A stretch of DNA of 50,320 nt. Origin: Pseudomonadota bacterium (GTDB lineage: Bacteria; Pseudomonadota; Gammaproteobacteria; Burkholderiales; Casimicrobiaceae). Where the stretch lies: assembly GCA_018241785.1 (NCBI GenBank), contig JAFEDF010000031.1:1-50320 (forward strand), given 5' to 3'. Positions 26,343 through 34,979 of this stretch are shown here, one piece after another. The position numbers were made by a program, and so were the translations under genes. Numbering within the stretch: the stretch's first letter is position 1; every line of letters starts with the position of its first letter. The notes below the pieces were generated by a model. The model made no database searches, was not told where the DNA came from, and saw nothing but the letters and a program-made list of their open reading frames with translations.

Positions 26343-26499
26343 GATCGCGGCATTCTAAGGCAGCGCCGGGTCCGCCGCGGTATGCTCCCGGCGGCAGTGG
26401 TTTCGGCGGCGATGGTTTGCCGGCGCCGCACGTTCGCCGGGACCGCGCGCTCGCCGGCGCAGCAGCCCGTGCACTTCGACCCGCTTTCCCAGGCGCAGC

Positions 26500-27345
26500 A
26501 TGGATCGTCCCGCAGTCCCCCGCGTCTTTCTCGCCGATGGAGTGGACGTGCCTGCCCTCGGCCTGGGGACCTGGCACATGGGCGAATCGGCCGCCTCGCG
26601 CCGCCATGAAGTCGACGCGCTGCGCGAAGGAATCACCCGCGGACTCGCGCTCGTCGACACCGCCGAGATGTACGGCGACGGTGGGGCCGAGGAGGTCGTC
26701 GCCGAGGCGCTGGAAGGCGTGCGCGAGCAGTGCTTCGTCGTCAGCAAGGTCCTCCCGCAGCATGCGAGCGCGCGCGGGGTCGCCTCCGCGTGCGAGCGCA
26801 GCCTCGCACGGCTTCGGATCGATCGGCTCGACCTCTACCTGTTGCACTGGCGCGGGAGCGTTCCGCTTGCCGAGACCGTTCGCGCGTTCGAGGCTCTGCG
26901 CCGCGACGGCAGGATCGCACGCTGGGGCGTGTCGAACTTCGACGTCGACGACATCGAGGAGCTCTTTGCGCTGCCCGAAGGCCGGCACTGCACGGTGAAC
27001 CAGGTGCTCTATCATCTCGGCGAGCGTGGCATCGAATGGGCGCTCGCCGATCTCTGCCGGCGTCACCGCATCTCGATCATGGCCTACTCGCCGTTCGACG
27101 AAGGGCGGCTGCTCGGGCACCGCGCACTCCGCGCGGTCGCGGCGCGCATCCACGCGACGCCTGCACAGGTTGCGCTCGCCTGGCTCGTCGCACGCAAAGT
27201 CATTGCGATTCCGAAGGCAGCGCACATTCGGCACGTCGACGACAACGCTGCGGCGGCCGCGCTTCACCTCAGCGACGCGACTCTGCGCGAACTCGACAAC
27301 GCATTTCCGCCGCCGTCGCGCGCAACGCCGCTGGCGATGATCTGA
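26500..27345 (+). CDS. Aldo/keto reductase
   Basis: 281 residues, family-typical. The catalytic tetrad is visible: Asp53 and Tyr58 in LVDTAEMYGDG, Lys83 in VVSKVLPQ and His116 in LYLLHWRG. The NADPH site IPKAAHIRHVDDN lies near the C-terminus. These enzymes reduce aldehydes and ketones in the cytoplasm; the substrate is not predictable. The ribosome site is weak (AGG at 9 bases). A possible -10 TATGCT lies about 100 bp upstream. Confidence 0.88.
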   Translation: MDRPAVPRVFLADGVDVPALGLGTWHMGESAASRRHEVDALREGITRGLALVDTAEMYGDGGAEEVVAEALEGVREQCFVVSKVLPQHASARGVASACERSLARLRIDRLDLYLLHWRGSVPLAETVRAFEALRRDGRIARWGVSNFDVDDIEELFALPEGRHCTVNQVLYHLGERGIEWALADLCRRHRISIMAYSPFDEGRLLGHRALRAVAARIHATPAQVALAWLVARKVIAIPKAAHIRHVDDNAAAAALHLSDATLRELDNAFPPPSRATPLAMI

Positions 27346-27463
27346 TCGCGCCTCCATTCCCGCGCCGGATCGATATCCGACGCGGCCTGTTTCGTACACC
27401 ACTAAGTGTGCAACGCACGCTGAGTGTCCTGCGGCAGGCGTTGTCCTTCAATGGGTTATCGAT

Positions 27464-27494
27464 GCCCGATGGGCGGGTCCCATGCGTGGCATGG
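27464..27494. repeat. Two adjacent small hairpins before the J-domain gene
   Basis: GCCC-GAT-GGGC (27464-27474) is followed by CCATGC-GTG-GCATGG (27480-27494). They lie in the 208-bp gap between the aldo/keto reductase and the J-domain-like gene. They may be a weak terminator or a leader structure. I see no further gene in this gap. Confidence 0.3.
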
Positions 27495-27553
27495 ATGCTG
27501 CTGAAAACCAGGCGAGCCGGCGATTTCAACGCCGATCGACACAGGAGACCACG

Positions 27554-27889
27554 GTGAACTACACGCACTACGATTATCTCGACCTTGCACCCGGCGCGAG
27601 TCCGCAGCGGATCGAGGCTGCCTACGCCGCGGTACTCGAGCGCTTCGAATTCGGACACACCGAGGCGGGGCAGGACCTCTCGGGCCTCGTACGGATGATC
27701 CACGCGGCGTATGCCGTGCTGTCGGATCCGGTGCAGCGGCGCGAATACGACGCGCAGCTCTGGGCCGAGGCCGAGGCCGCGGATGCCGAGCTCCAGTCAC
27801 AGCTCGACGCGCGTTCGCTGACCGGATTCACCCGCGTCCAGCAGGTTCCCGAAGCGCTGGCGGCAGCGGTGCCCGAACTCGCGGCCTGA
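27554..27889 (+). CDS. Small J-domain-like protein lacking HPD
   Basis: 111 residues from a GTG with AGGAGA six bases upstream; an ATG at 27482 would add a poor-looking extension. The N-terminal 70 residues look like a J-domain (YDYLDLAPGASPQRIEAAYA, then MIHAAYAVLSDPVQRREYD). The HPD tripeptide that activates DnaK is missing: the loop between helices II and III reads FGHTEAGQD. The C-terminal 40 residues are acidic and Ala-rich. It may be a co-chaperone that no longer stimulates DnaK or a scaffold protein. Confidence 0.75.
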   Translation: MNYTHYDYLDLAPGASPQRIEAAYAAVLERFEFGHTEAGQDLSGLVRMIHAAYAVLSDPVQRREYDAQLWAEAEAADAELQSQLDARSLTGFTRVQQVPEALAAAVPELAA

Positions 27890-28076
27890 ACATTCGAGCG
27901 CGTCGCGGAGCGGATCCACGATTCGCCCCGTGCAGCGATCGAGCGGTTTGCGGTCGCCACGAGCAATCAAACTGCAGACAGCGATGCGGTAGGTGACCGC
28001 TTCTTTATCGACCAGGTAGGGGAGCACCGCGACCGCGATCGCAGCCATCGCGCGCGACAACAAGGGGGAGAACACG

Positions 28077-28454
28077 ATGATGCGATGTGTCGGGTGCAAG
28101 TTCTACGACCGCAGCGAGCGCGCCTCATCGGATGGAGGCGGCCTTCACTGGGGGAGTTGCCGCCGCTCGGTTCCGACGCTGCGCCCGGCCCAGGGTCGCG
28201 ACTTCAGCGTCGAAGGGGTCTGGCCGCGCGTACGCGACGACGATTGGTGCGGTGCGTGGGAGGCGCGCGAGAAGCGCGAGAAGCGCGTCGAGGAGGTTCC
28301 CGTCCCGGCTGATTCGCTGCTCCAGGTTGCCGGCCGGCCCGGCGACCCCAAGACACCCGCCGCCGCGGGCGAAGGTCCGCGTCAATCGCTGATGGTTCCA
28401 CCCGACATCGCGCGGGCATCCTCCCCCGGACCCAATCACTTCGCGTCGGACTGA
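28077..28454 (+). CDS. Small four-cysteine (probable zinc-binding) protein
   Basis: 125 residues, with a strong ribosome site (GGGGGAG) serving ATG 28077 or 28080. Four cysteines, Cys4, Cys7, Cys28 and Cys58, sit in the pattern CVGCKFY...WGSCRRSVPTLRP...WPRVRDDDWCGAWE, which suggests a metal site. Residues 62-125 are basic, then Pro/Gly-rich and probably disordered. I recall similar short hypothetical proteins but no function. The 187-bp gap before it shows nothing I can support. Confidence 0.65.
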   Translation: MMRCVGCKFYDRSERASSDGGGLHWGSCRRSVPTLRPAQGRDFSVEGVWPRVRDDDWCGAWEAREKREKRVEEVPVPADSLLQVAGRPGDPKTPAAAGEGPRQSLMVPPDIARASSPGPNHFASD

Positions 28455-28470
28455 TCGTCGGAACGCACGA

Positions 28471-28552
28471 TGGGGTCAGGTCCGGCATCTCGCCCCGCGG
28501 GGCAAAAGGGAAGACCTGACCCCACTCGTTCAAGACCTGACCCCATTCGTTC
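28471..28552. repeat. REP-like cluster with tandem 21-bp units
   Basis: TGGGGTCAGGTC (28471-28482) is followed by the 12-bp palindrome GCCCCGCGGGGC (28492-28503). Two 21-bp units then stand in tandem (28511-28531 and 28532-28552), both starting AAGACCTGACCCC and differing at one base. The GACCTGACCCCA part of each unit is the exact reverse complement of the first arm. Such GGGGTCAGGTC elements are frequent in proteobacteria and are often linked with REP-associated tyrosine transposases. No transposase is seen here. Confidence 0.6.
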
Positions 28553-28648
28553 CAGTCGCTCGCGGCTGTCACGCGTCTGCTAGAGTTCCCGCTTCGCCGC
28601 GGGGCGGGCCCTGACCCGGTCCTGCGCTGCACCCGCCGGCGACCCCGC

Positions 28649-31396
28649 ATGTCAGCATCCGCTCTCGACGCTGCGCTCGCCGCAGGCTCCTGGATTGTCA
28701 CGCCCGGCGAGCGCCTCGCGCGCGAGATCGGCGCCGCATTCGACGCGGAGCAGCGGCGGCGCGGCGCAGCCGCGTGGCCGACGTCACGCGCACTGTCGTG
28801 GAATGCCTGGCTCGATCGCCTCTGGCTCGCGGCCGTTGCCGGCAGCGCGTTCGCGCGGCCGCCGGTGCTGGTCGCCCCCGCCGTCGCGACGGAACTCTGG
28901 CGCAGCGTGATCGCCGACGCGGCCTTGCCGCTGCTCAGCGTGCGCGGCGCGGCGCGCGGCGCGGCGCGCGCGTGGCACACCTTCCATGCCTGGCGAAGCT
29001 CGACCGACGAGCACATGCCCGCGGACGGGATGGGCGGCGGGGACAGCGACGTGTTCCTGAAGGGGTGCGCGGCCTACCGCCGCCGGCTCGATGCGCTCGC
29101 CGCGATCGACCGCGCCGGGCTGCCCGATGCTCTTTCGGCGCACGCGAGCGCGCGTTGGCTCGCGGGCTTCGGCGACGTCATGCTGTACGGATTCGATGCA
29201 ACGACTCCGCAGCAGGAGCGCCTCGTCACCGCGCTCCGCGCGGCGGGTGTGACGATCGAGCGCGCTGCAGGCGCCGGCGTGACGGATTCGCGGCGGATGC
29301 GAAGCGTATTCGCCTCGCCGCGCGAGGAGCTCGCGAGTGTCCTCGCCGCTGCGCGCAGCACGATCGAGGCGGACGGCAGCGCACGTGTGGGAATCGTCGT
29401 TGCCGATCTCGAGGAGCGGCGCGACGCGATCGAGGCGCTGGCGGAGGAGGTCCTCTGTCCCTGGCATCTCGAACACTGCGAATCGGCAGCCGCGCGTCCG
29501 TACGCGATCTCGCTCGGCCGCGCGCTCTCCGCCGTGCCGATCGTCGCGGCGGCGCTCGATCTCATCGCACTGGGCTGCGGCGAGGAAGTCGATGCGCTGC
29601 GTGCGGCGCGCGCGCTGCGTACGCCCTACCTTGCCGACGCCGACGCTCGCGGCGCGGCGCGTGCGGCAATCGAGCTTCGCTGGCGGGCTTCGTGCCTCCT
29701 GCGCACCGGCTTCACCGGCGCTGCGGCGGCGCTGCGCGAAGTCGATCCGGCGCTTGGCGAGCGGTGGCGTGCCGCTTCGCGCCCGTCGACATCGCCGAAA
29801 CTTCCGCGCGAATGGGCGCGCGCGTGGACCGGCTGGCTCGCGGCGCTCGGCTGGCCCGGGAGCCGCGCGCTGTCGAGCGACGAATGGCAGGCGCGCGAGG
29901 CATGGATGCGGCTCCTCGGCACGTTCGCTTCGCTGGGACCCGCAACGGGTCGCGTCGCCGCCGACGCGGCGCTGGCACGGCTCGAGGACCTCGCCGCCGA
30001 CCAGATCTTTCAGCCGCAGGCTTCGATTCCGCCGATCCGCATCCTCGGCGTCGAGGAGGCGCTCGGACTCGCCTTCGACGCGGCGTGGCTCGTCGGCTTC
30101 GACGACGAGCGGTGGCCGCCGCCGCTGCGGCCCAATGCGTGGCTTCCGCTGGGCTGGCAGCGGGCTCGCGGGGTTCCGGAGGCGACGCCCCCGGTGGCGC
30201 TCGCCCGTGCGCGCAGGATCACCGCGGCGCTGGCGACAATCGCACCGTCGGTCAACGTCAGCCATGCGTCGACGGTCGACGGATCGGAGCGAAGCATCGC
30301 GCCGCTCTTCGCGAACTGGCCCGGCGTACGTCCGCCTGACGGGGCCGCGACACGCTCGGTTGCGTTGTTCCGATCGCGGCGCATCGTTGAAGTGTCCGAT
30401 TCGCATGCGCCGCCGGTGACGGCGGGCACCCGGCTGCGCGGCGGCGCCAACCTGATCGAGAGCCAGAGCGCGTGTCCGTTCCAGGCCTTCGCACGCTATC
30501 GACTGGGCGTCGCGCGGGCCGCGACGATGAGCGAAGGCATCGGTCCGCTGGAGCGCGGAACGCTCCTGCACGCGGCGCTCGCAGCGTTCTGGACGCAGAC
30601 CGAAGGCTCGGTCGCCCTTGCCGCGCTCGCGCCGGCTGCGCTCACCGCACGAACCGAAGCGGCGGCCGTGGTGGCGATCGGTGGCCTCGATCGCCCGATG
30701 CGTGCGGCGCTTCCCGGGCTCGTGGTCGATGGCGAGCGCAGGCGCCTCGCAACGACGCTCGACGCGTGGCTCGAGCGTTGCGAGCGTCCACGGCCGCCGT
30801 TTCGCGTCGTGATGTGCGAGGGCGAGGTCGATGCCGTCATCGAGGGCGTCGCGCTGACGTTCCGTGTCGATCGCATCGATGCGCTGCAGGACGGCACGTG
30901 GGCGATCATCGATTACAAATCGGGTTACGCGAGTCCGCCGCGGCAATGGTTCGACGCGCGTCCGCGCGGTACCCAGCTCGCCTCGTACGCGATTGTGGCG
31001 CCGGCGATTGCCTCGCGCACACTCGACGCAGCGGCGACCGGCCCCGGCGGGGAAGCGGCGATCGGGGCACTCGCCTTCGCTCAGGTCAGGGCGGGCGCGT
31101 TTCGCGTGTTGGGGATGGCCGCCGATGCGGCATCGTGGCCCGGACTCGACGACGCTGCGACCGTGCGCGGTCAGGCAGCGTCGTGGACGGATGCGCTTTC
31201 TGCACTCACGAGCGGCGTCGAGGCGCTCGTACGCGAGGTTCGCGACGGATACGCTGCCGTGAGCCCGCGCGACGCGAGCGCGTGCCGCAGCTGCGACCTG
31301 CATGCGCTGTGCCGGATCCGCGACCTCGACGACGGAGCCGAAGGCGACGCGGACGGCGCGGACGAGATGCCCGGTTCCGCAGGGGATGGGCGATGA
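28649..31396 (+). CDS. AddB/AdnA-like PD-(D/E)XK nuclease with Fe-S cluster
   Basis: 915 residues. The N-terminal two thirds resemble an inactivated helicase as in AddB (SWIVTPGERLAREIGAAF; WLVGFDDERWPPPLRPN). The C-terminal nuclease has FRVDRIDAL and IIDYKSG (Asp755, Lys757). Four cysteines for a 4Fe-4S cluster flank it: Cys609 in ACPFQAFARYRLG and Cys879-x2-Cys882-x5-Cys888. This matches the proteobacterial 'probable DNA repair protein' family found next to a UvrD-like helicase. It should process DNA ends in double-strand-break repair. The stop overlaps the helicase start (ATGA). Confidence 0.85.
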   Translation: MSASALDAALAAGSWIVTPGERLAREIGAAFDAEQRRRGAAAWPTSRALSWNAWLDRLWLAAVAGSAFARPPVLVAPAVATELWRSVIADAALPLLSVRGAARGAARAWHTFHAWRSSTDEHMPADGMGGGDSDVFLKGCAAYRRRLDALAAIDRAGLPDALSAHASARWLAGFGDVMLYGFDATTPQQERLVTALRAAGVTIERAAGAGVTDSRRMRSVFASPREELASVLAAARSTIEADGSARVGIVVADLEERRDAIEALAEEVLCPWHLEHCESAAARPYAISLGRALSAVPIVAAALDLIALGCGEEVDALRAARALRTPYLADADARGAARAAIELRWRASCLLRTGFTGAAAALREVDPALGERWRAASRPSTSPKLPREWARAWTGWLAALGWPGSRALSSDEWQAREAWMRLLGTFASLGPATGRVAADAALARLEDLAADQIFQPQASIPPIRILGVEEALGLAFDAAWLVGFDDERWPPPLRPNAWLPLGWQRARGVPEATPPVALARARRITAALATIAPSVNVSHASTVDGSERSIAPLFANWPGVRPPDGAATRSVALFRSRRIVEVSDSHAPPVTAGTRLRGGANLIESQSACPFQAFARYRLGVARAATMSEGIGPLERGTLLHAALAAFWTQTEGSVALAALAPAALTARTEAAAVVAIGGLDRPMRAALPGLVVDGERRRLATTLDAWLERCERPRPPFRVVMCEGEVDAVIEGVALTFRVDRIDALQDGTWAIIDYKSGYASPPRQWFDARPRGTQLASYAIVAPAIASRTLDAAATGPGGEAAIGALAFAQVRAGAFRVLGMAADAASWPGLDDAATVRGQAASWTDALSALTSGVEALVREVRDGYAAVSPRDASACRSCDLHALCRIRDLDDGAEGDADGADEMPGSAGDGR

Positions 31397-34300
31397 GCGT
31401 GGCGGTGGGCCCGGACGACGACACCGTGCGCGAGCAGGCCCTCGACGTCACGCGCTCGTGGCTCGTGCAGGCGCCGGCCGGCTCGGGCAAGACGGCACTC
31501 CTGATCCAGCGCTTCCTCGCGCTTCTCGCCATCGTCGACCGGCCGGAGCGCATCGTCGCGATGACCTTTACGCGCAAGGCCGCGGCTGAGATGCGCGAGC
31601 GGATCCTGCGCGCGCTGCGCGAAGCCGGCGGCGAAACGGCCGCTCCCGCGCCGGCCACGCGCGTGGCGGTCACAGATGCGCCGGTCACGGATGCGCCGGT
31701 CACCCACGCATCGGTGACGCATGCACTCGCGGTCCGAGCGCGAAGGCGCATCGATGCCGAAGGGTGGGCTCTTCTCGAGCAGCCGTCGCGATTGCGCATC
31801 CTGACCATCGACGCCCTCGCCGCCTCGCTGGCGCGGCAGGCGCCGGTGAGCTCTGGGCTGGGCGCGATGCCGCAGGTCGACGAGCGCGCGCAGGCGCTTT
31901 ACGTCGAGGCGGTGCGCGATGCGCTCGCCTCGGCCGACACCACCGACACCGCATGGCGCCGCTTCCTCGACTGGCTCGACAACGACGTCGGCCTCGCGAC
32001 GCGACATCTGGCAGCGATGCTCGAGGCGCGCGACCGCTGGCCGGCGCGCTTTCTCGAACGAGACACCGATGCGTTGCGCGTCGCGGTCGAGGCGGCGCTG
32101 CGCGCATTCGGCGAGCGCGCTGCCGCCGCGGTGGCAGCGCTCATGCCGCCCGACCTCGTCGCCGGATTCGCGCAAGCGGCACAATTCGCCGCGGCGAGCA
32201 TCGCCGCTGCGGCGAACGACATCGACGACACCGGCCTCGCCGACGCGCTGTCGGAGCTTGCGCGGACGCGCGCGCTTCCGGCGGGCGGCGACCGGCGCGC
32301 ATGGCGGTCGCTTTGCGGCTGGTTGCTGACCCGCGAAGGCACGTTCAGGAAATCGGTCACGCGCGAACAGGGTTTCCCCGGCAAGGGGAGCGGAAGCGGT
32401 GCGGGCGAGCGCCAGCGGGCGAAGGCGACGTTCACCGGGCTCCTCGGCGAGGCGGCGCAGATCCCCGGGCTCGCGGTCGCGCTGCAGCAGGTCCGCGACG
32501 CGCCACCCGGGGCGTTCGACGACGCGGCGTGGGAGTTCGTCGCGGCGGCGACGACCGTTCTTGCGCAGAGCGCGCATGCGCTGGACAGGGTGTTCGCGCG
32601 GCGCGGAACGATCGATTTTCCGGAGCAGACGTTTCGCGCGCTGGCGGCGCTTGGCGACGCTGACGATCCCGGCGAACTCCTGCTCGCGCTCGACTATCGG
32701 CTGTCGCACCTCCTCGTCGACGAATTCCAGGACACTTCGGCCGCGCAACTCGCGCTGATCGCGAGGTTGACGTCGGGCTGGGAGCCGGGCGACGGGCGGA
32801 CGCTCTTTGCGGTCGGCGATCCCATGCAGTCGATCTACCGCTTCCGCAAGGCCGAAGTCAGCCTGTTCGTCGCCGCACAGGCCGCAGGCGAGGTCGCCGG
32901 CGTGCCGGTCGAGGTCGCTGCACTCACGCATAACTTCCGCTCGGCACCGCCGATCGTCGATTGGACCAACACGGTGTTCGGCGACGCGCTGTCGGCGCCC
33001 GCTGAAGTCCCGGGTGCACAGGTCGCGCACGTGCCTGCACGGGCAGCGGCGACGCTCGAAGGCGTGGCGCCGACGCTCGACCTCGCTCCGTCGCGCGCCG
33101 ACGAGGTGCGGATCGTCGTCGAGCGCATCCGCAGTGCGCTGGCGGTCGGGAGCTCGCGGGTCGCCGTGCTGCTGCGCGCACGCGCGCATGCGCAGGCGCT
33201 GCTGCCCGCGCTGCGCGGTGCCGGCATCGCCTATTCGGCCGTCGAGCTCGAGTCGGTGCACAACCGTCTCGCCACGCGCGACCTGCTGACGCTGGCACGG
33301 GCGCTCTCCCAGCCTGCCGACCGCCTCGCCTGGTTCGCGGTGCTGCGCGCACCTTGGTGCGGACTTGCGCTCGCCGATCTCGTCGCGGTCGCCGAAGCGG
33401 CTCCGCGCGACGGCGCACCCGAAGTGTTGTTGGAGGCGATCGCGGGGCCGCGTCGCGTCGCCGGCCTCTCCGATGACGGCCGCGTGCGGCTGTCGAGGCT
33501 CGCCGGGGCGCTTCTCCCGGTGTTGGCGTTGCGGGGGAGAATCGCGTTTTCCTTGAGGCTTCGCAGCGCGTGGCTGGCGCTCGGCGGTCCTGCGTGCTGC
33601 GAATCGGCCGCCGATCTCGACGGCGCCGAGCGCGTGTTCGGCCTCGTCGAACGGCACGCCCGAGGCGGCGATCTCGACGACTACGATGCGCTCGCCGCCG
33701 AAGCCGAGACCCTGTTCGCCGAGAGCTCCGAAGCCGGGCCGGGCATCGTGCAGGTGATGACGATCCATCGTGCGAAGGGACTCGAGTTCGACGCCGTCGT
33801 CATTCCGGGTCTCGACCGCGGCGCGCGCGGCGGCGCGTCGCCGGTGCTGCGCTGGGCGTCGGTCGGCGGTGCGGGTGAGCGCGCGCTCGTTGTCGCGCCG
33901 CATCGACGCCGCGCGGGCGCTTCGAGCGACGACGATCCGGTGTACCGGTGGCTCGCGCGCGTGGACGCCGGCGAAGAGCGGGCCGAGCTCGCGCGGCTCA
34001 TCTACGTCGGCGTGACGCGTGCGAAGCGTCGCCTGCATCTCGTCGGCGTCGCCGCAGCGGTGCTGCCGCAGGAGGGCGGCGACGCGGTGTGGAAGCGTCC
34101 GGCCCGCGGCAGCGCACTCGAGCGCATCTGGGACAGCCTCGCAGCCGCCCGGACGCTGCCGCCGGCGGTGATCGCCGCCGACGCGCCGGGTGCGGCCCCG
34201 CCGGCGCCCGATCCGCTGCGGCGCATCGCGCCCGACTGGTCGCGCCCGGCGTTCCCGGCGCTGCTGCCTGCGCCGGCGGCGGCGGAGACGGCCGGCGAGC

Positions 34301-34848
34301 ATCTGCCGTTCGAGTGGGCGGACCCGACGGCCGCCGCAGTCGGGACGGTCACCCACCGGCTGCTCGCGCAGATCGGCCGCGAAGGACTCGCAGGCTGGGA
34401 CGACGCGCGCGTGCGCCGCGAGGAGCCGCGGATCGTCGCCGAGCTTGCCGGCGAAGGCGTCGATGCCGACCTTCGCGACCGCGCGGCGAAGCAGGTCGCG
34501 GCGGCGATCGCGCGGACGCTCACGGACGAACGCGGGCGCTGGATTCTTTCGGACGATCACGTCGACGCGCGCAGCGAATGGGCGCTGTCCGCCCTCGATG
34601 GGGGCACGGTCGTGCACGTCGTGCTCGATCGCAGCTTCGTCGCCGGCGACATCCGCTACATCGTCGATTTCAAGACCGGCCGCCACGAGGGCGGCGATCG
34701 GAGCGCATTCCTCGCGAGCGAACTCGAGCGCTACCGGCCGCAACTCGTGCGCTATGCGCGGGCCGTGCGCGCGCTCGACGCGCGACCGATCCGCATCGCG
34801 CTCTATCACCCGCTGGTCGACGGCGGCTGGCAGGAGGAGGCGTGCTGA
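31393..34848 (+). CDS. AddA-like UvrD helicase with C-terminal nuclease
   Basis: 1151 residues. Superfamily 1 helicase motifs are clear: APAGSGKT (27-34), MTFTRKAAAEMRERI, LLVDEFQDTS with Asp443-Glu444, GDPMQSIYRFRKAE, VMTIHRAKGLEFDAVVIPG and LIYVGVTRAKRRL. A RecB-like nuclease ends the protein (SEWALSAL, then IVDFKTGRHEGG with Asp1092 and Lys1094). With the preceding gene it would form a two-subunit, two-nuclease helicase complex equivalent to AddAB or AdnAB. The N-terminal part carries a 15-bp tandem repeat. Its translation is coupled to the nuclease gene. Confidence 0.9.
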   Translation: MSVAVGPDDDTVREQALDVTRSWLVQAPAGSGKTALLIQRFLALLAIVDRPERIVAMTFTRKAAAEMRERILRALREAGGETAAPAPATRVAVTDAPVTDAPVTHASVTHALAVRARRRIDAEGWALLEQPSRLRILTIDALAASLARQAPVSSGLGAMPQVDERAQALYVEAVRDALASADTTDTAWRRFLDWLDNDVGLATRHLAAMLEARDRWPARFLERDTDALRVAVEAALRAFGERAAAAVAALMPPDLVAGFAQAAQFAAASIAAAANDIDDTGLADALSELARTRALPAGGDRRAWRSLCGWLLTREGTFRKSVTREQGFPGKGSGSGAGERQRAKATFTGLLGEAAQIPGLAVALQQVRDAPPGAFDDAAWEFVAAATTVLAQSAHALDRVFARRGTIDFPEQTFRALAALGDADDPGELLLALDYRLSHLLVDEFQDTSAAQLALIARLTSGWEPGDGRTLFAVGDPMQSIYRFRKAEVSLFVAAQAAGEVAGVPVEVAALTHNFRSAPPIVDWTNTVFGDALSAPAEVPGAQVAHVPARAAATLEGVAPTLDLAPSRADEVRIVVERIRSALAVGSSRVAVLLRARAHAQALLPALRGAGIAYSAVELESVHNRLATRDLLTLARALSQPADRLAWFAVLRAPWCGLALADLVAVAEAAPRDGAPEVLLEAIAGPRRVAGLSDDGRVRLSRLAGALLPVLALRGRIAFSLRLRSAWLALGGPACCESAADLDGAERVFGLVERHARGGDLDDYDALAAEAETLFAESSEAGPGIVQVMTIHRAKGLEFDAVVIPGLDRGARGGASPVLRWASVGGAGERALVVAPHRRRAGASSDDDPVYRWLARVDAGEERAELARLIYVGVTRAKRRLHLVGVAAAVLPQEGGDAVWKRPARGSALERIWDSLAAARTLPPAVIAADAPGAAPPAPDPLRRIAPDWSRPAFPALLPAPAAAETAGEHLPFEWADPTAAAVGTVTHRLLAQIGREGLAGWDDARVRREEPRIVAELAGEGVDADLRDRAAKQVAAAIARTLTDERGRWILSDDHVDARSEWALSALDGGTVVHVVLDRSFVAGDIRYIVDFKTGRHEGGDRSAFLASELERYRPQLVRYARAVRALDARPIRIALYHPLVDGGWQEEAC
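31669..31728 (+). repeat. Four 15-bp tandem repeats inside the helicase gene
   Basis: Units at 31669, 31684, 31699 and 31714; the first two differ by one base and the last two are degenerate. They encode VTDAP, VTDAP, VTHAS and VTHAL (residues 93-112), between helicase motif Ia and the next conserved block. The length is a multiple of three, so copy changes keep the frame. Confidence 0.7.
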
Positions 34849-34907
34849 GCGCGGCGACGTCGCGCACGCAGTGAAAGCGCGGCTGCACCGGGTTTTCATG
34901 GCCGATG

Positions 34908-34925
34908 GGCTAAAATAGCCGTTTT
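34908..34925 (+). promoter_or_regulatory. Hairpin with T-tract and TAAAAT box upstream of ribF
   Basis: GGCTA-AAA-TAGCC (34908-34920) followed by TTTT could be a weak terminator of the helicase gene. The same bases contain TAAAAT (34911-34916), a good -10 box for ribF. No FMN-riboswitch-like sequence is seen in the leader. Confidence 0.4.
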
Positions 34926-34979
34926 CCCCGGGGTGAACACCGCGGCGCGGAACCAGCGTTTCTCCGCAGCGGGTGAAGC

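Noticed and set aside
26343..26499. Small gene in the gap before the aldo/keto reductase
   Set aside because: Frames are short and lack ribosome sites; only weak promoter-like boxes are visible.
27797..28099. Leftward 100-codon frame overlapping the J-domain gene end and the following gap
   Set aside because: It has a hydrophobic start but no ribosome site and overlaps a better supported gene; no family recognised.
28511..28552. Possible start of a CRISPR array
   Set aside because: Only two directly adjacent 21-bp units without spacers, and the core is also present inverted; REP-like repeats explain it better.
30472..31392. Upstream extension of the helicase frame
   Set aside because: It runs through the nuclease coding sequence in another frame; the ATG at 31393 with 4-bp overlap is the natural start.
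34849..34979. FMN riboswitch before ribF
   Set aside because: None of the conserved RFN-element segments is present and the leader is too short.
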